Assembly (NCBI GenBank): GCA_910589075.1
Contig: CAJUSK010000001.1
Location: 1 to 56,437, forward strand
Reading direction: 5' to 3'
DNA: 56,437 nucleotides
DNA from: an uncultured Lachnospiraceae bacterium
Lineage (GTDB): Bacteria; Bacillota; Clostridia; Lachnospirales; Lachnospiraceae
Made by a program: the position numbers and the translations under genes. The first letter of the stretch is position 1, and each line of letters starts with the position of its first letter. Below the pieces are notes generated by a model that worked only from the letters and a program-made list of their open reading frames with translations, had not been told where the DNA came from and did no database searches. Shown here in pieces: positions 15,100-22,656 of this stretch.

Positions 15100-15546
15100 A
15101 TGACAGAGATAAGATATGTGAGAAATTCGGATAAGGACTTCTGGTACAGCCTTGATGGACATTTGCCGGAAGCGCAGTTTCAAATCAAGGTGGATACGAA
15201 ACAGGGATATATCCTCTCGGTGGATGACAAGCCCGCCGGATTGCTGCGGTATCATCTTTTTTGGGACAGCGTTCCGTTTTGCACACTGTTGTATATTGGC
15301 GGTGCTTATCAGGGAAACGGCTATGGAAAACAGTTGATGGAATACTGGGAAAAGGATATGAGCTTACAGGGATACGGGATGGTGCTGACTTCCACACGGG
15401 CGGATGAAAATGCACAGCATTTTTACCGCAGACTGGGATACCGGGACTGTGGCGGCCTTGTGATTGACATTCCCCGGTATGCACAGCCCATGGAGTTGTT
15501 TTTCTGTAAGGAAACAGGATGGGGTTTGCAGGAGGGGAAAATCTGA
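15100..15546 (+). CDS. GNAT-family N-acetyltransferase
   Basis: A 148-residue acetyltransferase. The acetyl-CoA-binding motif A is at LLYIGGAYQGNGYGKQLMEYWEK (core Q-x-x-G-x-G/Y-G), and motif B is at ADENAQHFYRRLGYRDCG. The substrate is unknown. GGAG nine bases upstream favours the ATG at 15100 over one at 15085. It is followed after a short gap by the promoter of gpmI and may be monocistronic. Confidence 0.82.
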   Translation: MTEIRYVRNSDKDFWYSLDGHLPEAQFQIKVDTKQGYILSVDDKPAGLLRYHLFWDSVPFCTLLYIGGAYQGNGYGKQLMEYWEKDMSLQGYGMVLTSTRADENAQHFYRRLGYRDCGGLVIDIPRYAQPMELFFCKETGWGLQEGKI

Positions 15547-15573
15547 AAAGCAGGAGAAAGGAAGCCCAGACAC

Positions 15574-15602
15574 TTGCGAAAGCGCTTTAAAAGGTGTATA
15601 AT
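15574..15602 (+). promoter_or_regulatory. Promoter of gpmI
   Basis: TTGCGA (15574-15579) and perfect TATAAT (15597-15602) are 17 bp apart. The spacer includes GAAAGCGCTTTAA, a small inverted repeat (AAAGCGCTTT) that could be an operator. Confidence 0.7.
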
Positions 15603-15663
15603 ATTTCCGGTTAAAGGACTGTTTTTCATGGATTTCATGATAAGAGATAAAGGAGAAGAGAGT

Positions 15664-17211
15664 ATGAGTAAAAAACCGGTTGTACTTATGATTCTGGACG
15701 GATACGGCCTTAACAGCAAAGCGGAAGGCAATGCTGTGGCGCAGGCAGAAACGCCCGTTATGGACAAACTGATGGCGGAGTGCCCTTTTGTAAGGGGAAA
15801 TGCCAGTGGTATGGCAGTGGGATTGCCTGAGGGGCAGATGGGGAACTCCGAAGTGGGCCATCTGAATATGGGCGCAGGACGTATTGTGTACCAGGAACTG
15901 ACAAGAATTACAAAAGAGATTGAAGACGGGACATTTTTCGAAAATCCGGCGTTGACGGATGCAGTGAATAACTGCAAACAGCATAACAGCGCCCTTCATA
16001 TGTTCGGGCTTTTGTCCGACGGCGGCGTACACAGCCACAATACCCATCTCTATGGCCTGTTGGAACTGGCTAAGAGAAACGGGCTTGAAAAAGTCTATGT
16101 ACACTGCTTCCTGGACGGAAGAGATACACCACCGGCCAGCGGCAAGGGATATGCCGAAGAACTGGAAGCGGAGATGAAGAAAATTGGCGTGGGTGAAATT
16201 GCCTCTGTCATGGGACGTTATTATGCCATGGACCGGGACAATAACTATGACCGGGTGAAGCTGGCTTATGACGCGCTGACAAAGGGCGAAGGTCTGCGGG
16301 CATCCGGCGGGCCGGAAGGCATTCAGGCATCTTATGACAGAGATGAGACAGATGAGTTTGTGAAGCCAACGGTTGTGGAGAAAGACGGCAGCCCGGTGGC
16401 AGTGATTTCCGACCATGATTCGGTTATATTCTTTAACTTCAGGCCTGACCGGGCAAGGGAGATTACCCGTGCTTTCTGTGATGATGATTTTAAAGGGTTT
16501 GAGCGGGACAAGCGGCTGGATCTTATGTACGTATGCTTTTCCGACTATGATCCGACCATTCCTAACAAGGAAGTGGCATTCCATAAGATTGCCGTTACCA
16601 ATACATTCGGCGAATGGCTGGCTGCAAACGGTATGACACAGGCCAGAATTGCGGAGACAGAAAAATATGCCCATGTAACATTCTTCTTTAATGGCGGCGT
16701 GGAAGAGCCTAACGAAGGAGAGGACAGAGTGCTGGTCAATTCACCCAAAGAGGTGGCTACCTATGACCTGAAGCCGGAGATGAGCGCTTATGAAGTATGC
16801 GATAAGCTGACGGAGGCCATTGGATCGGGCAAATACGATGTGATCATCATCAATTTTGCCAATCCGGATATGGTGGGGCATACCGGTGTGGAACCGGCAG
16901 CCATCAAGGCGGTGGAAGCAGTGGATGCATGTGTGGGCAAAGCAGTGGAAGCGGTGAGACAGGCAGACGGTGTACTGTTTATCTGCGCGGACCATGGCAA
17001 TGCGGAGCAGCTTGTGGATTATGAAACCGGTGCGCCTTTTACGGCTCACACCACCAATCAGGTTCCCTTTATCCTTGTGAACTATGACCAGGAGTATACA
17101 CTACGAGAAGGCGGATGCCTGGCGGATATTATTCCCACATTGATTCAGATAATGGGAAAAGAACAGCCTGTGGAAATGACAGGTAAGTCTTTGCTTGTGA
17201 AAAAGGCTTAA
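15664..17211 (+). CDS. gpmI: Phosphoglycerate mutase, 2,3-bisphosphoglycerate-independent
   Basis: Interconverts 3- and 2-phosphoglycerate in glycolysis. The 515-residue protein belongs to the alkaline-phosphatase superfamily and uses two Mn ions. The metal and phospho-Ser motif is LMILDGYG with MGNSEVGH (Ser62), then the HCFLDGRDTPP and FFNFRPDRAREITR substrate blocks, and C-terminal NPDMVGHTG and CADHGNAEQ with VPFILV. AAAGGAG sets the ATG at 15664. It lies apart from gap-pgk-tpiA and has its own promoter and a strong terminator. Confidence 0.96.
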   Translation: MSKKPVVLMILDGYGLNSKAEGNAVAQAETPVMDKLMAECPFVRGNASGMAVGLPEGQMGNSEVGHLNMGAGRIVYQELTRITKEIEDGTFFENPALTDAVNNCKQHNSALHMFGLLSDGGVHSHNTHLYGLLELAKRNGLEKVYVHCFLDGRDTPPASGKGYAEELEAEMKKIGVGEIASVMGRYYAMDRDNNYDRVKLAYDALTKGEGLRASGGPEGIQASYDRDETDEFVKPTVVEKDGSPVAVISDHDSVIFFNFRPDRAREITRAFCDDDFKGFERDKRLDLMYVCFSDYDPTIPNKEVAFHKIAVTNTFGEWLAANGMTQARIAETEKYAHVTFFFNGGVEEPNEGEDRVLVNSPKEVATYDLKPEMSAYEVCDKLTEAIGSGKYDVIIINFANPDMVGHTGVEPAAIKAVEAVDACVGKAVEAVRQADGVLFICADHGNAEQLVDYETGAPFTAHTTNQVPFILVNYDQEYTLREGGCLADIIPTLIQIMGKEQPVEMTGKSLLVKKA

Positions 17212-17264
17212 AAGGGATGGGCAGTTGTCAATAAAGCGCTGCCTGCAGAACAGATGTGTGACAA

Positions 17265-17317
17265 AGGGTTATTTTATGGTACGGAAACGGAATGCCATAA
17301 AATAACCCTCTGTTTTT
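17265..17317 (+). terminator. Strong terminator after gpmI
   Basis: Perfect 15-bp arms at 17265-17279 and 17295-17309 (AGGGTTATTTTATGG and its complement) are followed by TGTTTTTT. One of the strongest intrinsic terminators in the window. Confidence 0.9.
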
Positions 17318-17467
17318 TCAAGACAGCAGATAAAACCACAGAGGGTGTTTATCATTGCTGAAGGCGTATGGGATGTTTGCAGGATGCAATACAAAAGAGG
17401 GCAGTTTTTATGAATACAGGAGTTCATATCGGTGATAAACTGAACAAAAACAGAAGGGGATTATGAT

Positions 17468-17878
17468 ATGGACAACGGAGTATTGACAAAGAAAATCCTT
17501 TCATACATTGAGAACAGCCCGGATAAGCGTTTGACACTGGAAACAATGGCTGCGGATCTCCATTATTCAAAATTTTATCTGGCAAGGGTGTTCAGACAGG
17601 ATACGGGGCTGACTTTATACCGGTATATCCGTAGCAGGCGCCTGGATAAAGCGGCAGAAAAGCTGGTGACAACCGGCCGGCCCATTGTAGAGATTGCGTT
17701 GGAGGCAGGGTATGGTTCTCAGCAGGCGTTTACATCCGCTTTCCGGCCTGTATATCAGTGTACGCCGCAGGAATACAGGAAAAGAGGCATATTCATTCCC
17801 GGGCAGAGCGGGCCAGAGATACAGATGTGCGGTCCACGGACTTTTGCCGTGGCCAGAGGAGGTGAGCTGGCGGCATGA
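17468..17878 (+). CDS. AraC-family helix-turn-helix regulator, DNA-binding domain only
   Basis: A 136-residue protein that is almost entirely the two-HTH AraC domain: TLETMAADLHYSKFYLARVFRQDTG (first HTH) and PIVEIALEAGYGSQQAFTSAFRPVYQCTPQEYRK (second HTH with family signature). There is no ligand-binding domain, like MarA/SoxS-type activators, so activity may be set by its own level. AGGGG precedes the ATG. It overlaps clpP by four bases (ATGA), an unusual coupling of a transcription activator with a protease subunit. Confidence 0.88.
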   Translation: MDNGVLTKKILSYIENSPDKRLTLETMAADLHYSKFYLARVFRQDTGLTLYRYIRSRRLDKAAEKLVTTGRPIVEIALEAGYGSQQAFTSAFRPVYQCTPQEYRKRGIFIPGQSGPEIQMCGPRTFAVARGGELAA

Positions 17879-18465
17879 GTTTTCTGCCTTATGTGATAAT
17901 GCAGACGGATGGAAGAGAGCGAAGCTGTGATATTTATTCAAGGCTGCTTTCTGACCGGATCATATTTTTGAAGGAAGAGGTCAGTGAGCATTCTGCCGGT
18001 CTGGTGATTGCCCAGATGCTCTATCTGGAGGCCCAGGATCCGGGGAAGGATATTCAGTTTTATATAAACAGTCCCGGCGGCAGTGTATCGGCAGGTTTTG
18101 CGATCTATGATACCATGCAGTATATTACCTGTGATGTATCCACCATTTGCCTGGGACTGGCCGCCAGTTTCGGTGCGTTTTTGCTGGCCGGCGGCAGCAG
18201 GGGGAAACGGATGGCGCTTCCGGATGCTGAAATTATGATACACCAGCCCGCAGTACATGGGGACGGCATCCGGGGACAGGCCACAGACATCCGGATTATG
18301 TCCGACCATATTCAGCGCAGCAAAGAAAGACTGAACAGAATACTGGCAGAGAATACAGGCAGGACTGTGGAAGAGATTACCGCCGCAACGGAGCGGGACC
18401 GGTATATGTCCGCCTCTGAGGCGCTGGAGTTTGGCCTGATTGATAAAATTCTTACAAAGCGATAG
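17875..18465 (+). CDS. clpP: ATP-dependent Clp protease proteolytic subunit
   Basis: A 196-residue serine peptidase that forms the double-heptamer chamber fed by ClpX or ClpC ATPases. The triad is Ser98 in LGLAASFGAFLLAGG, His123 in IMIHQP and Asp175 in ERDRYMSASEALEFGLID; the DIYSRLLSDRIIFL N-terminal motif is present. Phe replaces the usual Met after the catalytic Ser. There is no adjacent clpX or tig, so this is probably a second, accessory ClpP. The start overlaps the AraC-type gene, implying shared regulation. Confidence 0.92.
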   Translation: MSFLPYVIMQTDGRERSCDIYSRLLSDRIIFLKEEVSEHSAGLVIAQMLYLEAQDPGKDIQFYINSPGGSVSAGFAIYDTMQYITCDVSTICLGLAASFGAFLLAGGSRGKRMALPDAEIMIHQPAVHGDGIRGQATDIRIMSDHIQRSKERLNRILAENTGRTVEEITAATERDRYMSASEALEFGLIDKILTKR

Positions 18466-18554
18466 CTGAAAAAGGGGAAAAGAGTCACACTTCTAACCAT
18501 ATCCCGCCCTGCATATACATGAGAAGGAAAAAGAGAAGCGGGATAAGATAAAAT

Positions 18555-19355
18555 ATGGTAAATGAGTATAAGGTACTGGCCAGGGTGGGGCTGCTGTTTG
18601 TGATGATGTATATGATCGGGGCCGGGCTGGCAGGGGGCGTTAACGTGTGGAAGGAAACGACAGCCGTGGCTCATGAAACCAAAGACTGGGGACTGGGATT
18701 CGGAGAGAGCGGGCAGAAACCCACCGGCAATACAAACGCCGGGGAATTGGCGGAATATGATGCCTATTATGTGGGCAGCACAGAGGAAAAAATCCTGTAT
18801 CTTACCTTTGATGCGGGATTTGAGAATGGAAATACGCCGGCAATACTGGATGCGCTGAAAAAACACCGGGTATCCGCCACCTTTTTTATTGTGGGCAATT
18901 ATCTGGAAACCAGCCCGGAGCTTGTAAAACGTATGGCGGCGGAAGGGCATACGGTGGGAAACCATTCCTATCATCATCCGGATATGACGGGGAAATCCGA
19001 AGCGGAATTTGAGCAGGAGATTCAAATGCTGGAGGATAAGTACAAAGAGATCACCGGCATGGAACTGGCTAAATATTACAGACCGCCCCAGGGAAAATAC
19101 AGTGCGGAAACTCTGAAACATGCAAAAGCCATGGGGTATCAGACATTTTTCTGGAGCCTGGCCTATGTAGACTGGCTGGAGGACGACCAGCCCACAAAGG
19201 AAGAGGCTTTTGAAAAACTCCTGGGCAGAATCCATCCCGGCGCCATTGTTTTGCTACACAGTACGTCCGCCACCAACGGACAGATACTGGATGAACTGTT
19301 GACTGAATGGGAAAAAATGGGCTACCGGATACGGCCTTTGAGTGAAATCAGGTAA
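18555..19355 (+). CDS. PdaA-like polysaccharide deacetylase (spore cortex)
   Basis: A 266-residue protein with an N-terminal hydrophobic signal or anchor (VLARVGLLFVMMYMIGAGLAGGV) and a NodB deacetylase domain. Motif 1 reads YLTFDAGFENGNT, close to the TFDNGYENG of Bacillus PdaA, and motif 2 is GNHSYHHPDM with both metal histidines; motif 3 RPPQGKYS follows. PdaA removes the acetyl group from muramic acid on the way to muramic delta-lactam, which cortex-lytic enzymes need for germination. The neighbouring convergent spoVAF-like gene fits a spore role. Both genes end in one shared hairpin. Confidence 0.85.
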   Translation: MVNEYKVLARVGLLFVMMYMIGAGLAGGVNVWKETTAVAHETKDWGLGFGESGQKPTGNTNAGELAEYDAYYVGSTEEKILYLTFDAGFENGNTPAILDALKKHRVSATFFIVGNYLETSPELVKRMAAEGHTVGNHSYHHPDMTGKSEAEFEQEIQMLEDKYKEITGMELAKYYRPPQGKYSAETLKHAKAMGYQTFFWSLAYVDWLEDDQPTKEEAFEKLLGRIHPGAIVLLHSTSATNGQILDELLTEWEKMGYRIRPLSEIR

Positions 19356-19374
19356 CCCTGTTCCCTGTTACCTG
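19349..19374. terminator. Shared bidirectional hairpin containing both stop codons
   Basis: Arms CAGGTAAC (19349-19356) and GTTACCTG (19367-19374) are perfectly complementary. The TAA of the pdaA-like gene (19353-19355) is in the left arm and the TAA of the spoVAF-like gene (19370-19368, minus strand) is in the right arm. A T-rich tail follows on the plus strand. Confidence 0.7.
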
Positions 19375-20834
19375 TGTTTGTTCTGCCCAATCTGGTTTTT
19401 ACGTTCCCGCTTCCATATGTGGCTGGGCTGGGCCATATAAGTGGGACGCCTGAAAAACAGGGTGGAGAGCGCCTCTTTGTTGAAGGGATATAAGGGCCAG
19501 AAAAAGCTCTTGCCTGCAAAGGAGGGGGTGGTGAGGATGGACAGCAGCACAAGCAAACAGCCGGTAAGAAAGCCGACAATCCCCAGAAATCCGGTCATTA
19601 ACAGTAGGAAAATCCTGTAACAGCGCAGCCCTTCGGAAAAGGCAGTGCTGGACAGGGCAAGGCTTGCCAGAAGCGTGGCGGCTGCATAGAACATAACCTC
19701 CAGTGAAACCCAGTGCAGATCTATGGCGGCATCGCTGAGAATCAGGCCGCCTACAATGGACAGCGCACCGGAATAGGAAGAAGGGCTGTGGGCGGCGGAA
19801 TACTGGAACAGATCCAGAGCAAGTTCGGCGAACAGCGTATACAACAACAGCCTGCTGCCGGGATGCTCTATGGGGAACAGAGACAGCGTATCGGCGATTT
19901 CCGGGAAGTAAGAGCCTACCAGCAGAAAAACAGGCAGCAGCAACAGGCTGATAAATATACAGCAGAAGCGCAGCAGGCGGCTGTAACTTCCCACAACAGG
20001 ACTTTTATAGTAATCTTCCGGACTTTGGGTAAATTGGAAAATGGTACTGGGAAGAATCAGGGCAGCCGGGGAATTATCCACCAGCAGCAGTATATTTCCC
20101 TCCATCAGATAGCTGCATGCCACATCCGGGCGCTGGGTCTGCTGGATACTGGGCAGGGGATGATACCATTTTCTGTGCACAAGGAGTTCTTCCAGACTTT
20201 TGGCGCCCATGGTCAGGGACGTAACATTGAGCTGTTCCAGGGCAGTCTGTATTTTTTCCAGCAGCCCATTGTCCACATATCCGTCAATATAAGTGATAGC
20301 CACATCTGTGCGACTGTCCGTTCCTACGCTTTTTACGGCAAATGTCAGGCGTGGATTCCGGATTCTGCGCCGGATGAGATTGGCGTTGAAGAGCATGGTT
20401 TCCACAAAACCGTCTCTGGCGCCCATAGTGACCCGTTCTGTCTCCGGCTCTGAGATGCTTCTTGCGGGATAGGTACGGGTGTCCAGTAAAATGGCGTGAT
20501 CAAAACCGTCCACAAACAGGATGGAAGGTCCGCTTAAAACAGAAGTAACAATCACATCCCAGTCATCTGTCAGTTCTGCCTGGGCATAACCGATTTTGGA
20601 AGCCATGTACAGAGAAATAGACTGAATGGATTCATTATCGGTAAATATGGGATTTTGCAGATCGGAGAAAATTTCCTGCAATACTTCCGTTTTGCACATG
20701 CCGTTAATGCCCAGAAACCACGCGCGGGACTTGCCCAGATACAAATCTCTGGTAATCAGATCAAAACTTTTTCCCACCGGAAATATTTCATAAGCCTGCT
20801 TTTTATTCTGTTCAAGAGAAGCTGATATTTTCAT
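19368..20834 (-). CDS. GerA/SpoVAF-type spore germination protein
   Basis: A 488-residue membrane protein of the GerA-A/SpoVAF family. The cytoplasmic N-terminal domain (about 1-270) carries the DTRTYPARSISEPETERVTMGARDGF-like signature followed by FNANLIRRRIRNPRLT. The C-terminal half has about five hydrophobic helices (from about 285). Absence of adjacent gerB/gerC and the length near that of Bacillus SpoVAF favour SpoVAF, which forms a channel complex acting downstream of germinant receptors; a GerA receptor subunit remains possible. AAAGG precedes the ATG. It would be made in the forespore. Confidence 0.82.
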   Translation of the reverse strand: MKISASLEQNKKQAYEIFPVGKSFDLITRDLYLGKSRAWFLGINGMCKTEVLQEIFSDLQNPIFTDNESIQSISLYMASKIGYAQAELTDDWDVIVTSVLSGPSILFVDGFDHAILLDTRTYPARSISEPETERVTMGARDGFVETMLFNANLIRRRIRNPRLTFAVKSVGTDSRTDVAITYIDGYVDNGLLEKIQTALEQLNVTSLTMGAKSLEELLVHRKWYHPLPSIQQTQRPDVACSYLMEGNILLLVDNSPAALILPSTIFQFTQSPEDYYKSPVVGSYSRLLRFCCIFISLLLLPVFLLVGSYFPEIADTLSLFPIEHPGSRLLLYTLFAELALDLFQYSAAHSPSSYSGALSIVGGLILSDAAIDLHWVSLEVMFYAAATLLASLALSSTAFSEGLRCYRIFLLLMTGFLGIVGFLTGCLLVLLSILTTPSFAGKSFFWPLYPFNKEALSTLFFRRPTYMAQPSHIWKRERKNQIGQNKHR

Positions 20835-20973
20835 ATATAAATGCCTTTCGTGAAAATGATAAATAGTCTTTGCACAAAGTGGCTGTTTTATGCGGAATAT
20901 CGGGTGAGATATACATTTTGCACAAAAAAATCCGGATTTTATTTGAAAAAGAATAAAAACTGCAAAAAACAGG

Positions 20974-21002
20974 TTGACAGGACGGGTGGAAGATCCTATA
21001 AT
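20974..21002 (+). promoter_or_regulatory. Consensus promoter of the glucose PTS operon
   Basis: TTGACA (20974-20979) and TATAAT (20997-21002) are both perfect consensus hexamers with the ideal 17-bp spacer. Transcription should start near 21009 and proceed into the RAT element. Such a strong promoter makes sense because output is controlled downstream by antitermination. Confidence 0.9.
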
Positions 21003-21025
21003 AAAAACAGTTACATAACAGAACT

Positions 21026-21052
21026 GGATTGTTACTGGGAACAGGCAAAACC
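21026..21052 (+). promoter_or_regulatory. RAT (ribonucleic antiterminator) site for a LicT/GlcT-type regulator
   Basis: GGATTGTTACTG at 21026-21037 and the CAGGCAAAACC at 21042-21052 form the conserved imperfect hairpin of LicT/SacT/BglG target sites. The two conserved internal loops (GATTG/GGCAAAACC) are present. Its 3' part overlaps the left arm of the following terminator, so binding of the regulator encoded downstream would prevent terminator formation. Confidence 0.9.
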
Positions 21053-21105
21053 GGATCTTATATGTTAATCAGGGGATGATTGATTTATAGGATTTGGTTT
21101 TTTTT
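21048..21105 (+). terminator. Leader terminator overlapping the RAT
   Basis: AAACCGGATC (21048-21057) pairs with GATTTGGTTT (21091-21100, two G-U pairs) and is followed by a run of eight T (21098-21105). The overlap with the RAT gives the classic mutually exclusive terminator/antiterminator arrangement of the PTS operon. Confidence 0.88.
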
Positions 21106-21112
21106 ATTCATA

Positions 21113-21187
21113 ACAATAGAAAGTTCACAAAGCGTGCTTTCTGTTGTTTATGACAATAGAGAGCTTGTAGAGTGTGCTTTCTGTTGT
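21113..21187 (+). repeat. Two tandem palindromic repeats in the PTS leader
   Basis: Copies start at 21113 and 21153, 40 bp apart. The first has arms ACAATAGAAAG and CTTTCTGTTGT, the second ACAATAGAGAG with CTTTCTGTTGT. They lie in the leader RNA between the terminator and the licT ribosome site and will be transcribed whenever antitermination succeeds. The stretch 21188-21290 after them holds no gene. Confidence 0.8.
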
Positions 21188-21290
21188 TTCAATTAAAAAT
21201 GAAGTTATAAATGAATTCATTCAGGCAAAAGGATACGTTTGCCACAGAAATTCTTGTACGGATGTATCAGAGATTTGGAAGGGATAAAAA

Positions 21291-22127
21291 TTGGTTATTG
21301 AGCGAATTATAAATAACAATGTAATTAGTGCTCTGGATGAAGAAGGCAAGGAAATTGTAGTGATGGGAAGCGGTATCGGCTTTGGCAGGAAAAAGGGACA
21401 GCACTGCGATGAAAGCCGGATCGATAAAGTGTTCCGCATGGAAGATGAGGCCGTACTTGGCAGGTTTAAAGATCTGCTGGCGAAACTCCCGCTGGAGTAT
21501 ATCCAGGTATCCAACGATATCATATCCTATGCGAAAAAGGAGCTGGGAATTCCGCTGAATCAGAACGTATATATTACGCTCACTGACCATATCAGTTTTT
21601 CGCTGGAGCGGTTTCAGAATAATATGAATTTTACCAATGCCCTGCACAGTGAGATCAGACGCTTTTATCCGGCAGAATTTTCCGTCGGTATCCATGCGCT
21701 CAGATTAATAGAGGAAAAGACCGGGATTCTGCTTCCGGAAGATGAAGCGTCGGCCATCGCGCTGCATCTGGTCAATGCGGAACTGAACCTCAGAGTGCGC
21801 GATATCTGGATTCTCACCGAGATGATGGGCAAGATGATGGATCAGATAATTGTGTCTCTTCCGGTTCTGAAGGCAGAGAGTCTGGAAAAAGACTGGCTGT
21901 TGTCGGATTTGAAATTCATGGTGTGCAGAGTGATGACATTAAAGCCTTTAAAGGAAAAAGGCGATCCGGTGCTGCTGCGCTATTTGGAGGAGCGTTGTCC
22001 GGAGCTGGTGAGTGTGGTGAAGGGGATTGCCGGGCTGCTGGAAACAGAGTATCGGTATCATATGACAGAGGAAGAACAACTATACCTGACTGTAAGTTTG
22101 AAGCGGATTAAAGATTTATATTCATAA
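21291..22127 (+). CDS. licT: BglG/LicT-family PRD antiterminator
   Basis: A 278-residue RNA-binding antiterminator with the N-terminal CAT domain (residues 1-55, including NNNVISALDEEGKEIVVMGSGIGFGRKKG) and two PRD domains, with phosphorylatable histidines such as HSEIRRF and HLVNAE in PRD1. It should bind the RAT at 21026 when sugar is present and let polymerase read the operon. EI/HPr-dependent phosphorylation sets its activity. The start is a TTG at 21291, chosen because GAAGGG lies before it and the domain begins there; no ATG is available. By role it may equally be called glcT. Confidence 0.92.
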   Translation: MVIERIINNNVISALDEEGKEIVVMGSGIGFGRKKGQHCDESRIDKVFRMEDEAVLGRFKDLLAKLPLEYIQVSNDIISYAKKELGIPLNQNVYITLTDHISFSLERFQNNMNFTNALHSEIRRFYPAEFSVGIHALRLIEEKTGILLPEDEASAIALHLVNAELNLRVRDIWILTEMMGKMMDQIIVSLPVLKAESLEKDWLLSDLKFMVCRVMTLKPLKEKGDPVLLRYLEERCPELVSVVKGIAGLLETEYRYHMTEEEQLYLTVSLKRIKDLYS

Positions 22128-22158
22128 ATCTAATATCGGAAAGAGGAAGGAGAAAAAT

Positions 22159-22647
22159 ATGGGATTTTTAAGCGGGGTTTTTAAGAAAAAAGAACTGGAA
22201 ATCGGTTCCCCGGCCACCGGAACCTGCGTCAGCATCAAGGAGGTGCCGGATCCTACATTCAGTGAGGAGATATTGGGAAAAGGCGTGGCTGTGAAGCCAT
22301 CGGAAGGTAAGTTTTTTGCACCTGCTGCCGGGACTGTTAACACGCTGTTCCCTACCAAACATGCCGTGGGTATTACGACACAGGAGGGGGCAGAGATTCT
22401 GATCCATGTGGGGCTGGATACGGTAAATCTCAAAGGCGAGCATTTTACGGCACATGTGAAAGAAGGAGACAGCGTTGAAAAAGGCGCTTTGTTGCTGGAG
22501 GCGGATCTTGCCGCGATTGAACAGGCGGGCTACAATACGATCACGCCGGTATTAATTTGCAACACAGGAGATTTTGCGGATGTGGCTCCTGATATTGCGG
22601 GGGAGGTAGCGCCGGGTGCATGCGTGCTCCGCATTAAATTAAAATAG
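22159..22647 (+). CDS. crr: PTS glucose-type IIA component
   Basis: A 162-residue soluble EIIA of the glucose family, which carries phosphate from HPr to EIIB. The active-site histidines are His68 (FPTKHAVGI) and His83 (ILIHVGLDTVNLKGE), and the N-terminal SPATGTCVSIKEVPDPTFSEEILGKG block is characteristic. It is a separate polypeptide, while ptsG here has only C and B domains, so the two complete each other. GGAAGGAG precedes the ATG. ptsI starts about ten bases after its stop. Confidence 0.92.
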   Translation: MGFLSGVFKKKELEIGSPATGTCVSIKEVPDPTFSEEILGKGVAVKPSEGKFFAPAAGTVNTLFPTKHAVGITTQEGAEILIHVGLDTVNLKGEHFTAHVKEGDSVEKGALLLEADLAAIEQAGYNTITPVLICNTGDFADVAPDIAGEVAPGACVLRIKLK

Positions 22648-22656
22648 GGAGGGTGA

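Noticed and set aside
20841..21068. Plus-strand 75-codon frame upstream of licT
   Set aside because: It covers the promoter and RAT of the PTS operon and has no ribosome site; it is a chance frame.
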